Position numbers and translations under genes: made by a program. A model generated the notes under the pieces. That model searched no databases. It saw only the letters and a program-made list of their open reading frames with translations, and was not told the DNA's origin. This document shows, in pieces, positions 36,592 through 46,889 of a stretch of DNA of 64,000 nt. The stretch's first letter is position 1. Every line of letters starts with the position of its first letter. Source of the DNA: Halobacteroidaceae bacterium. GTDB lineage: Bacteria; Bacillota; Halanaerobiia; B1SED10-174. Location: the NCBI GenBank assembly GCA_003551665.1, contig PUNE01000124.1:1-64000 (forward strand), in the 5' to 3' direction.

Positions 36592-37856
36592 TAAAAAAAA
36601 TAAACGATCTTGCCCACAACCATGCTGATGAAATAATTGAACTGAGAAGATATTTGCACCGGAACCCCGAATTGGGTTTTGCCGAGAAAAAAACCGCAGA
36701 ACTTGTTGCTGCAGAGCTGGGGGAACTGGGGCTGGAGGTTAAGACTGGTGTAGCCCAAACCGGTGTGGTTGGCCTGCTGAGAGGGGAGCTGGAAGGCCCC
36801 ACTATTTTGCTGCGGGCAGATATGGATGCTCTCCCCATTCAGGATAAAAAGGAGGTTGATTACGCTTCCAGGGTTGAAGGGGTAATGCATGCCTGTGGAC
36901 ATGATGCCCATACTGCTATCCTGCTAGGTGCAGCCCGAATCTTGAGCGGGGTGCGCAAAAACCTTCGGGGTAATGTCAAATTTGTTTTTCAACCTGCTGA
37001 GGAAGGACCGGGAGGAGCAGCACCGATGATTGAAGAGGGGGTTATGGAAAATCCCCTGGTTAATGCTGCTTTTGCCCTTCATGTTGATTCCTCCTATCCC
37101 CCGGGTGAAATTGGCCTGGGGACAGGCCCCATTAATGCCAATGCCGATGAAATAAATGTGACCATCAAGGGAAAGGGGGGGCATGGAGCACGCCCCCATA
37201 CCGGGGTAGATGCCCTGACTATATGTGGACAGGCCATCGTTGCTATGCAGCAGATTGTAAGTCGGATGACTGATCCCTGTGAAGATGTTGTCCTGACCTT
37301 CGGTAAGATTGAGGGAGGATATCGGCGCAATGTTATCCCAGAGAAGGTAAGGATGGAGGGGACACTCCGAACCCGCTCCGATGAAATTCGGGAAGAAATG
37401 TACCGACTGCTTGACCAGGTCTTGAAGGGAGTGACTTCTGCTTTTGGTGGTTCGTACTGTCTGAATATTACCCCGAGCTATCCCGCACTTTTTAACGACG
37501 GGGAGATGGCTGATTTACTGGAAGATGCAGTAATAGAATTGGGGGAAGGTTTCCGGGTCAATAGGGACCTGGTCCCTTCCATGGGTGGGGAAGATTTTGC
37601 TTATTTTTCCCGAATGGTACCTTCTGTTTTGTTCAGGTTGGGTACTGGTTCTGACGAGCGAACAACCTGTTCCGCCCACGGTTCTTTATTTGATATTGAC
37701 GAGAAAGCTATTCCCGTGGGAATGAAAATTCTGGCAGCAGCAGCCTGCAATTATCTGGAGGGGGAGTTGGATGGAAAAAATAGAAATAAAGGTGAAGAGC
37801 CCGGAGCAGACTTCTCTTCTGGCCAGGGAGATTGCGAGAAACCTCAGGGGAAATGA
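36576..37856 (+). CDS. M20 family amidohydrolase
   Basis: This enzyme resembles N-acyl-amino-acid amidohydrolases and IAA-amino acid hydrolases. Metal-site segments are visible: RADMDALP, MHACGHDAHTAILLG, QPAEEGPGGA and MGGEDFAYF. The dimerisation domain shows GKGGHGARPHTG. The exact substrate is unknown. The last 28 residues (after NYLEGELD) are unlike the family, because the frame continues 86 bp into tsaE. It is preceded by AAAGGAG and overlaps the asparaginase gene. The product is 426 residues, slightly long. Confidence 0.9.
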   Translation: MDGELIKKINDLAHNHADEIIELRRYLHRNPELGFAEKKTAELVAAELGELGLEVKTGVAQTGVVGLLRGELEGPTILLRADMDALPIQDKKEVDYASRVEGVMHACGHDAHTAILLGAARILSGVRKNLRGNVKFVFQPAEEGPGGAAPMIEEGVMENPLVNAAFALHVDSSYPPGEIGLGTGPINANADEINVTIKGKGGHGARPHTGVDALTICGQAIVAMQQIVSRMTDPCEDVVLTFGKIEGGYRRNVIPEKVRMEGTLRTRSDEIREEMYRLLDQVLKGVTSAFGGSYCLNITPSYPALFNDGEMADLLEDAVIELGEGFRVNRDLVPSMGGEDFAYFSRMVPSVLFRLGTGSDERTTCSAHGSLFDIDEKAIPVGMKILAAAACNYLEGELDGKNRNKGEEPGADFSSGQGDCEKPQGK

Positions 37857-38229
37857 GATTATTTTCCTTCAGGGGCAGCTGGGGGCCGGGAAAACCTTTC
37901 TGGTTCGTTCTGTGTTAAAAGCCCTGGGGTATAATGATGATGTGGTTAGCCCAACATTTGTTTTGCAGTGCGAATATCAGGCCCGGTTTTCGGTTTTGCA
38001 TCTGGATCTTTATCGACTGGAGTATGGCGAAGAAATTGAGGATCTGGGCCTGGAAGATTACCTGGAAGATTATATCTGGCTTGTGGAATGGGCAGATCGT
38101 TTTCCTGCCTACCTTCCGGAGCCTGACCTGATAATTTCCCTTTTTATTGAAGGAGAGCAGGAAAGAAAGATTGAATTAAAGGGCCAATCCTGGATAAGGA
38201 GTCTGAAAAATCATGATCCTGGGAATTGA
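37771..38229 (+). CDS. tsaE: tRNA t6A-modification ATPase TsaE
   Basis: TsaE works with TsaB and TsaD to make threonylcarbamoyl-adenosine at tRNA position 37. Walker A is GQLGAGKTF near residue 38, followed by SPTFVLQCEY and HLDLYRLE. The start ATG follows GGAGGGGGAG and gives a normal N terminus, so the 86-bp overlap with the M20 gene is real. It overlaps tsaB by 17 bases. The product is 152 residues. Confidence 0.94.
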   Translation: MEKIEIKVKSPEQTSLLAREIARNLRGNEIIFLQGQLGAGKTFLVRSVLKALGYNDDVVSPTFVLQCEYQARFSVLHLDLYRLEYGEEIEDLGLEDYLEDYIWLVEWADRFPAYLPEPDLIISLFIEGEQERKIELKGQSWIRSLKNHDPGN

Positions 38230-38884
38230 TACCGCAACATCCACCGGAGTTATAGGTTTGTATCAAAAGGAAAAGGGAATCAGGGGAGAGCTTTCTTTCC
38301 AGATTGAACGGGGGCACGGCAGGGTCCTGAACCCACTTCTGGACCAGCTTTTTTCCCACCTGGACTTAAAACCAGGAGATTTAACGGGCATTGTTGTGGG
38401 GAGGGGACCGGGGTCCTTTACCGGAACAAGGGTGGGGATAACCCTGGCCCGTGCACTTGCCCTTGCCCTGGATATACCCTTGTGGGGCATTTCTACACTG
38501 GAAGCCCTTGCTCTTAACTGTCCCCAGGGAGATCCGATTCTCAGCCTCATTGATGCCCGAAATGAACGGGTGTACTGGGGGCTTTATTCCTGGAAGGGGA
38601 AACGGCCAGTACCCCTGATCAGGGATGGGGTGGATAAAATAGGTTGCCTGGGAGACAAAATCCAGGCTTATTGCGCCAACCTGGTGGTGGTCGGAGAATA
38701 TCCCGAGCATTATCTGGAACTTTTGGCCAGTGGGTATTCGGGAACAATTTCTCGAGCCCAGGTTTTTAATAACCAGCTCCGTGGTGGTTCAATAGCTTAT
38801 GCCGGGTATTTATACAGCCAGGAAAAACCAGAAGGGGAAAGCCCCGATAGGATTGTGCCTTTTTACCTGAAAAAAGCAACCTGA
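38213..38884 (+). CDS. tsaB: tRNA t6A-modification dimerisation subunit TsaB
   Basis: TsaB is the inactive TsaD-like partner that bridges TsaD and TsaE. It opens MILGIDTATSTGVIGLY, an ASKHA fold, and includes GRGPGSFTGTRVGITLARALALAL, the family signature. It lacks the metal-binding histidines seen in TsaD. The 223-residue length is typical. It lies between tsaE and rimI in the usual order. Confidence 0.94.
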   Translation: MILGIDTATSTGVIGLYQKEKGIRGELSFQIERGHGRVLNPLLDQLFSHLDLKPGDLTGIVVGRGPGSFTGTRVGITLARALALALDIPLWGISTLEALALNCPQGDPILSLIDARNERVYWGLYSWKGKRPVPLIRDGVDKIGCLGDKIQAYCANLVVVGEYPEHYLELLASGYSGTISRAQVFNNQLRGGSIAYAGYLYSQEKPEGESPDRIVPFYLKKAT

Positions 38885-38889
38885 TTGAG

Positions 38890-39378
38890 GTGATTACCCT
38901 GGAAATAAGATTGATGCAACCTGGAGATTTGCCCAGGATCATGGAAATAGAAAAAAAATCTTTTCGGTCTCCCTGGTCAGAAAGGCTTTTCCGGCAGGAG
39001 TTGACACGTAACCGCAGGGCCAGGTACCTGGTTCTACAGGAGGGAGATTTGATTATCGGATATGTTGGTATGTGGTTTACTCCCGGAGAAATCCACATTA
39101 CCAATCTGGCAGTTGATCCTGAATACCGCCGCAGGGGACTTGCTTCCCGGCTGATAAAAGAGGTTTACAGGGCAGCCATGGAAAAAAAACTGTTCAGGAT
39201 AACCCTGGAAGTCCGGGCTTCCAACAGGGAAGCGCGTTTACTTTATAGAAAAGAAGGATTCCGGGAAACGGGGACCCGCCCCGGGTATTATAGCGATAAC
39301 CGGGAGGATGCCGTCATAATGACCAGGGTTCTGGAAGGAGGGGAAGAAAATGGCCGGGGATTTAATTTTAGGAATTGA
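38890..39378 (+). CDS. rimI: Ribosomal protein S18 alanine N-acetyltransferase RimI-like
   Basis: A GNAT acetyltransferase; RimI acetylates the N terminus of S18 in E. coli. Motif A reads NLAVDPEYRRRGLASRLI, and FRETGTRPGYYSDNREDAVIM is the usual C-terminal segment. The start is uncertain: GTG 38890 has no clear site upstream, while TTGAGGTG just before suggests initiation at a nearby codon (TTG 38911 or ATG 38914). It overlaps tsaD by 29 bases. Its place inside the tsa genes is standard. The target protein is inferred. Confidence 0.88.
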   Translation: MITLEIRLMQPGDLPRIMEIEKKSFRSPWSERLFRQELTRNRRARYLVLQEGDLIIGYVGMWFTPGEIHITNLAVDPEYRRRGLASRLIKEVYRAAMEKKLFRITLEVRASNREARLLYRKEGFRETGTRPGYYSDNREDAVIMTRVLEGGEENGRGFNFRN

Positions 39379-40360
39379 AACCTCCTGTGATGAAACTTCG
39401 GCTGCTGTGGTTTCTGGTGGCCGATTTGTTAAAAGCAATATTATTGCTTCCCAGATAAACCTGCACAGAGAATTCGGGGGAGTTGTCCCGGAACTGGCCT
39501 CGCGGAAGCACCTGGAGCTTCTGGACAGGGTAATAAAGAAAGCCCTGGATGAGGCAGGAGTGGGGTTTTCCGACCTGGATGGGATCGCTGTAACCTACGG
39601 GCCGGGGCTGGTAGGGAGCCTGCTTATTGGTATTGTAGCTGCCAAAACTCTTTCCTGGTCGCTTGGGCTTCCCCTGATCGGGGTTAATCACATTTTGGGC
39701 CACATTTATTCTAACCTTCTGGAACATCCGGAACTGGAGCCCCCCCTGCTCTGTCTTACGGTATCGGGAGGTCATACCGATCTTTTGTATACTGAGGAAT
39801 GGGGCGAATACCGGATCCTGGGAAGAACTCGAGACGATGCTGCGGGGGAATCCTATGATAAGGTAGCCAGGTTTTTGGGACTGGGTTACCCGGGTGGGCC
39901 TGCTGTAGAGAGGATTGCTGAATCAGGTGATCCAGACCGGTTTTCTCTGCCCAGCCCCAATCTGGGAGAGGACCGATTTGGTTTTTCTTTTAGTGGATTG
40001 AAAACTGCGGTAATTAACCTTGCTCATAACCTGGAACAGAAGGAGGGGCAAATTCCTGTAGCTGACATCGCTGCTTCCTTCCAAAAAACAGTTGTGGATA
40101 TACTCCTGGAAAGAGTAGAAAGGGCCTTGAAGGATTATCCTGTAGATAAAGTCCTGCTGGCAGGAGGTGTTGCCGCCAATAAATACCTGCGCCGCCGCCT
40201 GCAGGAAAGCCTGGAGAAAAAAGGGGTAGACCTGTACTACCCTTCCCTGGAGTACTGTACCGATAACGCGGCAATGGTTGCCGGGGCAGGGTATTTCCTT
40301 CTCCAGCAGGGTAAGGTCAGTTCCCTGGATCTGGACGCTTATCCCCAACTTAAAATATAG
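39350..40360 (+). CDS. tsaD: tRNA N6-threonylcarbamoyltransferase TsaD
   Basis: TsaD transfers the threonylcarbamoyl group to A37 of tRNAs that read ANN codons. It opens LILGIETSCDETSAAVV. The metal-binding histidines are in NHILGHIYSN (usually NHLEGH). Further marks are VSGGHTDLLY, DAAGESYDKVARFLGLGYPGG and LAGGVAANKYLR. At 336 residues it is normal. GGAAGGAGG lies before the ATG within the end of rimI. A terminator follows about 40 bp later. Confidence 0.97.
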   Translation: MAGDLILGIETSCDETSAAVVSGGRFVKSNIIASQINLHREFGGVVPELASRKHLELLDRVIKKALDEAGVGFSDLDGIAVTYGPGLVGSLLIGIVAAKTLSWSLGLPLIGVNHILGHIYSNLLEHPELEPPLLCLTVSGGHTDLLYTEEWGEYRILGRTRDDAAGESYDKVARFLGLGYPGGPAVERIAESGDPDRFSLPSPNLGEDRFGFSFSGLKTAVINLAHNLEQKEGQIPVADIAASFQKTVVDILLERVERALKDYPVDKVLLAGGVAANKYLRRRLQESLEKKGVDLYYPSLEYCTDNAAMVAGAGYFLLQQGKVSSLDLDAYPQLKI

Positions 40361-40387
40361 CCTGTGAATTTTTTCATACTGGCTTAT

Positions 40388-40564
40388 TGTGGAAAATGTG
40401 GAAAAATCCCTTCCTCCTTATGTCCGGAAGGGTTTTTCTGTGGACTTAAAAAGGAATAAAATGGCACCATAAAAGGAAAAATAAGGAAAACCTGTGGATA
40501 AGGTCGATGTTTTTCGGGTTTTAGGGGATCTTTTTGTGGATAAGTCTGTGGATACTGTGGATAT
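40388..40564 (-). promoter_or_regulatory. Cluster of DnaA-box-like sequences
   Basis: Seven TGTGGA motifs lie in the same direction at 40388, 40397, 40439, 40493, 40535, 40547 and 40556. Two (40493 and 40535) are TGTGGATAA, the exact complement of the DnaA box TTATCCACA; TGTGGATAC and TGTGGATAT follow in tandem. Spacing in the last group is 12 and 9 bases. The cluster lies between tsaD and the next gene and ends 15 bp before its ATG. It might bind DnaA as a titration site or as a regulator of the downstream gene; an origin role is less likely without dnaA nearby. Confidence 0.65.
40402..40437 (+). terminator. Terminator after tsaD
   Basis: CCCTTCC and GGAAGGG form a seven-pair stem with an 11-base loop, flanked by AAAAAT and TTTTT. 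It should end the asparaginase-to-tsaD transcript. It lies within the DnaA-box-like cluster. Confidence 0.8.
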
Positions 40565-40579
40565 GGGAGGTTTCCAAAA

Positions 40580-41899
40580 ATGGAAGCAAAATTAAAACAG
40601 CTCCTGGTGGAAAGTTATAGCAGGAACAATATTCTTCACCTGACATCTGTCTGTCCCCAGCAATGTATATTCTGCAGCCATCAGTTTAATCCCCCCGGGA
40701 TTGAGACTTTCTCCCCTGGACATCTCTCCCTGGCCCTGATCGAAGATCTCCTGGGGTTTCTTGACCCTGAGAGGACTGTCCGAACCGGAGAATCGGTTAA
40801 CCGTGTAATTGAGGGAGAACCCCTATGCCATCCCGATTTTTTTAAAATCCTTGGATCCTTCAGGAACCAGTTACCCACAACTCCCCTGGAAATAGTAACC
40901 ACGGGAGACCTGCTTAACCGGGATAGGATAAAGGAGTTGGCCGGTTTCCGTCCCCTGAGTTTAAAGATTTCCCTGAATCTAATTGATCCGGATTTACGAA
41001 AAAGGTTCTTAGGTTCTGCCAGAGAATACATTGAACCGGTTCTGGACAATCTTAAGAATGAATGTTTACCCTTTAAGATTACAGCTGTAGCATTACCCCA
41101 GTTAACTGGCTGGGAGAAGCTGGAGGAAACTGTTTTGAGGGCCTCGCGGTACTGTCCGGAGGACATTACTCTTTACCGCCCGGGAATTGCAGGAAAAGCC
41201 CACGGGAAACTCCCGCTTTCCCTCGTAGAAGACCAGAAACTTGAAGATCATGTTTCCCATCTGCAGGGGAAAATGGACATTCCTGTGTTGTTAGAGCCAC
41301 CACGACTGACTGACTTTAACCCAATTGTGGCAGGGATAAAGAAGGGCAGTCCTGCTGCGAGGGCTGGATTGAAGAGAGGAGACATAATTTTGCAGGTGGA
41401 CGGAATGGGGATTCATTCCAGGGTTGAAGCCCACATTGCCCTAAACCAGAATAAGGGTAAAAAGGTTATGGTGAAAAAACAGGGAAAAGAAATGGAACTA
41501 ATCCTGGAAACTGAGCCCGGAAGCAGCAGCGGAGCAATTTTTTACAGGGATATTCACTCCCGGATAATTGAAGAGATAAAAAGAATGGGGCAGGTGCAAA
41601 AAGTGGGAATTGTTACATCTATCGGAGCATACCCTCTTTTGCAGGCAGGTTTGGGGAAAAGTGAGGTCAGGGTTTTTCCCTTTGCCAATCGAGCCTTTGG
41701 AGGCTCTATCGATTCTGCCGGGCTTCTTGGGATAAGGGATATTGTTGAGCAATGGGATGAGGTGACTGGTAATGAGAGCCTGGAAAAAGTTGTTTTGCCT
41801 GCTGTGATGTTTGATTCTCGTGGCCGGGATCTCTGGGGTTTAAGTCTTTCCAAACTTGAGGAACAACTGGGTCTACCCTGCACGGAAATTTCCTCCTGA
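40580..41899 (+). CDS. Radical SAM protein with internal PDZ and DUF512-like C-terminal region
   Basis: The 439-residue product has a radical SAM cluster motif C-x3-C-x2-C (Cys25, Cys29, Cys32 in CPQQCIFC), with later strands such as PLEIVTTGD and LSLKISLNLIDPDLRKRFLGS. Residues about 247-315 form a PDZ-like domain (GIKKGSPAARAGLKRGDIILQVDG). The last 120 residues resemble the C-terminal part of DUF512 proteins (FGGSIDSAGLLGIRDI, then VVLPAVMFDSRG and LSKLEEQLGLP). Ordinary DUF512 proteins carry PDZ first, then radical SAM. The function is unknown. GGGAGG precedes the ATG. Confidence 0.8.
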   Translation: MEAKLKQLLVESYSRNNILHLTSVCPQQCIFCSHQFNPPGIETFSPGHLSLALIEDLLGFLDPERTVRTGESVNRVIEGEPLCHPDFFKILGSFRNQLPTTPLEIVTTGDLLNRDRIKELAGFRPLSLKISLNLIDPDLRKRFLGSAREYIEPVLDNLKNECLPFKITAVALPQLTGWEKLEETVLRASRYCPEDITLYRPGIAGKAHGKLPLSLVEDQKLEDHVSHLQGKMDIPVLLEPPRLTDFNPIVAGIKKGSPAARAGLKRGDIILQVDGMGIHSRVEAHIALNQNKGKKVMVKKQGKEMELILETEPGSSSGAIFYRDIHSRIIEEIKRMGQVQKVGIVTSIGAYPLLQAGLGKSEVRVFPFANRAFGGSIDSAGLLGIRDIVEQWDEVTGNESLEKVVLPAVMFDSRGRDLWGLSLSKLEEQLGLPCTEISS

Positions 41900-42010
41900 A
41901 TTAAATGGAAAGGCATAAAAAAGAATTATTTGAAGATAATTAGAGGAAAAAAAGGTCTGGCAGACTTAATTTTTGTAGGTGCCCGGAATTTGCTGATTGA
42001 TGTATTTGCT

Positions 42011-42037
42011 TTTACATGCTTTCTTGATTATTATAAT
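42011..42037 (+). promoter_or_regulatory. Candidate sigma-A promoter of groES-groL
   Basis: A perfect TATAAT at 42032-42037 lies 11 bases before the CIRCE element. TTTACA at 42011-42016 is the best -35 candidate, with a short 15-base spacer. Position relative to CIRCE is typical of HrcA control. Confidence 0.6.
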
Positions 42038-42048
42038 CAGTGTGACCA

Positions 42049-42075
42049 TTAGCACTCAGCCTGGTTGAGTGCTAA
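42049..42075. promoter_or_regulatory. CIRCE operator (HrcA binding site)
   Basis: TTAGCACTC, nine bases, GAGTGCTAA: a perfect match to the CIRCE inverted repeat. The heat-shock repressor HrcA binds it to block groES-groL, and release follows when GroEL is occupied by unfolded protein. hrcA is not in this window. Confidence 0.97.
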
Positions 42076-42112
42076 CAAATTTATACCATTATTCTCAAAA
42101 GGGGGTATTGTA

Positions 42113-42403
42113 GTGAACATAAAGCCATTGGGTGATCGCGTGGTCATTAAACCCATAGAAAAAGAGGAAATGACCAAAAGCGGGATCGTTCTCCCCGACA
42201 CTGCCAAAGAAAAGCCGCAGGAGGGAGAAGTGCTTGCAGTTGGAGAAGGCCGCATGCTTGACAGTGGAGAAAAAGTTCCTTTAAGCGTTAAAGTAGGAGA
42301 CAAGGTCATCTATGCTAAATATGCTGGAACGGAATTAAAAAGGGAAGACCATGAATATCTTATCATTAGCGAAAAAGATATTCTGGCCATAGTAAACGAT
42401 TAA
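42113..42403 (+). CDS. groES: Co-chaperonin GroES
   Basis: GroES caps the GroEL chamber. The 96-residue product opens [14 protein letters not shown] and includes the mobile loop ([21 protein letters not shown]) and [26 protein letters not shown]. The GTG at 42113 follows AAAAGGGGGT; the open frame upstream runs through CIRCE and is not coding. It is cotranscribed with groL 24 bp later. Confidence 0.97.
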   Translation: MNIKPLGDRVVIKPIEKEEMTKSGIVLPDTAKEKPQEGEVLAVGEGRMLDSGEKVPLSVKVGDKVIYAKYAGTELKREDHEYLIISEKDILAIVND

Positions 42404-42421
42404 AACAAATTGGGGAGGTAG

Positions 42422-44053
<1,632 letters not shown>

Positions 44054-44090
44054 AAACCAGAGCCTGATGTGGCCTGGGAAAAATAAACAC

Positions 44091-44124
44091 GGGCCCCGCC
44101 TCTGTGCGGGGTCCTTGTCTTTTC
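44091..44124 (+). terminator. Terminator after groL
   Basis: GGGCCCCGC and GCGGGGTCC form a nine-pair stem with one wobble, loop CTCTGT, followed by TTGTCTTTT. Confidence 0.8.
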
Positions 44125-44293
44125 GTGTTTCCGGTGAAAAGATCTTTGGGAAGTGGGGAAATTAAAGGAGAATTTCAAATTTTACAGAAGAAAAAAGTAG
44201 AACATAAAACTCTTTTCCCAAAAAATTATTGTCTCCAGACAGGAGATCCCGGGGAAGAGTGAGTTTTGGGGAAATAAGATGAGGTGATAAAAT

Positions 44294-45286
44294 ATGTGGA
44301 AGGAGAAGTTTCCGCAAATTAAGCTGACCGCTACTCCCACTCCCATTGAAAAAATGGAGCGCTTAAGCCGGGATTTTAAAGGCATCGAATTTTATATTAA
44401 AAGGGATGACCTGACGGGTCTTGCCTTTGGAGGTAATAAAGCCCGCAAGCTGGAGTTTCTTTTCGGAGAAGGGAAGAAACGGGGATGCCAGACGGTTATT
44501 ACCCAGGGAGGGGAGCAGTCTAACCATGCCCGCATGACTGCTGCTGCCGCGGCTAAAATGGGTTGGGAGGCAATCCTCGTTCTGCAGGGGAGTCCTCCTT
44601 CTCAGTTTCAGGGCAATGTTTTTCTGGACAAACTCCTGGGGGCCAGAATTATCTGGACTGAGGGGGCAAAACGGAGTGAAATCGTTAAAAGAGAAATGGA
44701 AGGGCTGGAAGAACAGGGAAAAAAAGTTTTGAATATTCCTACCGGAGGTTCAACTCCCCTGGGTTCACTGGGGTATGTGCAGGCTGCAGAAGAGATTGCC
44801 CAACAGGAGAAAGAACTCGATGTATCCTTTGATTATATTCTTGCTCCTGCAGGTTCAGGAGGCACCCATGCCGGGCTGCTGGTGGGGAAATATATGTTTG
44901 GACTCCAGACAAAAATAATGGGAATAGCTGCTGATGACCAGGACTTTGCCCCGGTTATTGAAGAACTTTTTCAGGGTGTTTCGGATCTGCTGGGGGTGAA
45001 ATATGACCGGGAGCAGGGAGACCTGGTTTTGAATCGCGATTATGTTGGTCCTGGTTATGGAAAGCTTGATGAGACCACTCTGCGGGCTGTAAGGTACCTT
45101 GCCCTGCGAGAGGGAGTTATGGTGGGACCCGTATATACCGGGAAGGCTGTAGCTGGATTACTCGATCTTGCCCTGAAAGGTTTTTTCCCTGAGGGAAGTA
45201 AAATTCTTTTCCTCCATACGGGGGGAAACCCGGAGCTTTTTGCCTTTAATCGCGAAATAGGGGGAGAGGAAAATGTTAACGAATGA
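44294..45286 (+). CDS. D-cysteine desulfhydrase / ACC deaminase family PLP enzyme
   Basis: The 330-residue product belongs to the fold-type II PLP enzymes. PLP-binding Lys is in [16 protein letters not shown] near residue 51; [16 protein letters not shown] and [18 protein letters not shown] (phosphate-binding glycine loop) follow. The family includes D-cysteine desulfhydrase (D-cysteine to pyruvate, sulfide and ammonia) and 1-aminocyclopropane-1-carboxylate deaminase; motifs alone do not decide between them, and the first is commoner in anaerobes. GAGGTG precedes the ATG. It overlaps guaA by 14 bases. Confidence 0.87.
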   Translation: MWKEKFPQIKLTATPTPIEKMERLSRDFKGIEFYIKRDDLTGLAFGGNKARKLEFLFGEGKKRGCQTVITQGGEQSNHARMTAAAAAKMGWEAILVLQGSPPSQFQGNVFLDKLLGARIIWTEGAKRSEIVKREMEGLEEQGKKVLNIPTGGSTPLGSLGYVQAAEEIAQQEKELDVSFDYILAPAGSGGTHAGLLVGKYMFGLQTKIMGIAADDQDFAPVIEELFQGVSDLLGVKYDREQGDLVLNRDYVGPGYGKLDETTLRAVRYLALREGVMVGPVYTGKAVAGLLDLALKGFFPEGSKILFLHTGGNPELFAFNREIGGEENVNE

Positions 45287-46811
45287 AACCGTTGTGGTTA
45301 TTGATTTTGGAGCCCAGTACAACCAGTTAATTGTCAGGCGAATCAGAGAAGCCAATGTTTTTGCCCGGCTTTTACCACACAGCACTTCCGTTGAAGAAAT
45401 CAGGAAGATAAAGCCAAAGGCGATTATCCTTTCCGGCGGACCTAACAGCGTTTATTCACCCGGGGCTCCCAGGGTTGACCAGAAGATTTTTAATGAAGGT
45501 GTTCCTATCCTGGGGATCTGTTACGGGATGCAACTAATGGCTTACCAGCTTGGGGGCCAGGTAAGAAGGGCAGAAAAAAGGGAGTATGGACCTGCTTTCC
45601 TGGAGATTATAGAGGATGCCCCCCTTTTTGCTGGAGCCAGGAAAGGTCTTGATGTCTGGATGAGTCATGGAGACCAGGTTCTTTCTCTCCCCGCTGGGTT
45701 TAAAACGATCGGGAAAACAGAAAACACTTCCATTGCGGCCATCGGAAATAAAGAGAGGAAGTTTTATGGTGTTCAATTTCATCCAGAGGTAGCGCACACT
45801 CCAGAGGGACAAAAAATTATTTCCAACTTTTTGTTTGAAGTTGCGGGTTGTTCCGGGGACTGGACTGAGGAGAATATTATTGAAGAAAAAATCACGGCAA
45901 TAAAAGAAAGGGTCAAAAAAGGTATTGCCATATGCGGTTTGTCGGGTGGGGTGGATTCTGCTGTTGCAGCCCGACTTGTGCAAAAAGCAATCGGCGACCG
46001 CCTTTATTGTATTTTTATTAACCACGGATTGTTGAGGGAAGGGGAAGCCCGGGAAATTGAAGAAACCTTTAACCGGGAGTTCCAGGCCAAATTAATTGTT
46101 GTTGATGCTCGAAAAAGGTTCCTGGATAAACTCAGGGGTGTGAAGGACCCTGAGGAAAAGCGGCAGATAATTGGCCACGAATTCATTGCGGTTTTCGAGG
46201 AAGAAGCCCAGAAGCTTCCCGATGCAGATTATCTGGTTCAGGGAACTGTCTATTCCGATGTTATCGAAAGTGGACATGGAGAAGCTTCCCGTATTAAATC
46301 ACACCACAATGTGGGAGGGCTCCCCGACAGAATGAATCTTAACCTTGTTGAGCCCCTGCGGGAGTTATTCAAGGATGAAGTGCGGCGAATTGGGGATATG
46401 CTTGGCCTGCCCCCCTCTCTGGTCTGGCGGCAGCCTTTCCCGGGGCCTGGTCTGGCAGTAAGGATAATTGGTGATATAACCGAGGAAAGACTGGAAACAG
46501 TTCGCCTTGCCGACCAGATTTTCCGCCAGGAAATTAAAAAAGCCGGCCTGGAAAGAGAAGTCTGGCAGGCTTTTGCGGTGCTCCCTGCGGATTTGCGCAG
46601 TGTTGGAGTGATGGGAGATGAAAGGACCTATGGATCAACAATAATTTTGCGGGCTGTTACCAGTGAGGATGCAATGACTGCTACCTGGGCTCGTTTACCC
46701 TACGAAGTACTGGAAAGGATTTCCGGAAGAATTACCAATGAATTGGACAGGGTCAACAGGGTTGTTTACGATATTACTCCCAAACCTCCTGGAACTATAG
46801 AATGGGAATAA
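45273..46811 (+). CDS. guaA: GMP synthase (glutamine-hydrolysing)
   Basis: GuaA converts XMP, glutamine and ATP to GMP. The N-terminal glutaminase has the nucleophile Cys in [15 protein letters not shown] and the His-Glu pair in QFHPEV. The ATP pyrophosphatase domain has the PP-loop [13 protein letters not shown], and the dimerisation domain ends KPPGTIEWE, the invariant C terminus. At 512 residues it is normal. No purine riboswitch was seen upstream; the start lies inside the preceding gene. Confidence 0.97.
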   Translation: MLTNETVVVIDFGAQYNQLIVRRIREANVFARLLPHSTSVEEIRKIKPKAIILSGGPNSVYSPGAPRVDQKIFNEGVPILGICYGMQLMAYQLGGQVRRAEKREYGPAFLEIIEDAPLFAGARKGLDVWMSHGDQVLSLPAGFKTIGKTENTSIAAIGNKERKFYGVQFHPEVAHTPEGQKIISNFLFEVAGCSGDWTEENIIEEKITAIKERVKKGIAICGLSGGVDSAVAARLVQKAIGDRLYCIFINHGLLREGEAREIEETFNREFQAKLIVVDARKRFLDKLRGVKDPEEKRQIIGHEFIAVFEEEAQKLPDADYLVQGTVYSDVIESGHGEASRIKSHHNVGGLPDRMNLNLVEPLRELFKDEVRRIGDMLGLPPSLVWRQPFPGPGLAVRIIGDITEERLETVRLADQIFRQEIKKAGLEREVWQAFAVLPADLRSVGVMGDERTYGSTIILRAVTSEDAMTATWARLPYEVLERISGRITNELDRVNRVVYDITPKPPGTIEWE

Positions 46812-46889
46812 ACTTAACTGACTCTTCTTTTGTTTAAAGAAGGATTGTTTAGAAGGAAAGAGAATAATTAAAAAAGGGAGGCCTATAAA

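Noticed and set aside
40388..40564. Chromosomal origin (oriC) at the DnaA-box-like cluster.
   Set aside because: No dnaA, dnaN, rpmH or gyr gene is nearby and no clear unwinding region is seen; a DnaA cluster outside the origin fits better.
42065..42112. Upstream extension of groES.
   Set aside because: It begins inside the CIRCE operator. GTG 42113 gives the standard N terminus after AAAAGGGGGT.
45150..45272. Purine riboswitch before guaA.
   Set aside because: guaA starts inside the preceding coding gene, and no purine aptamer-like sequence is seen.
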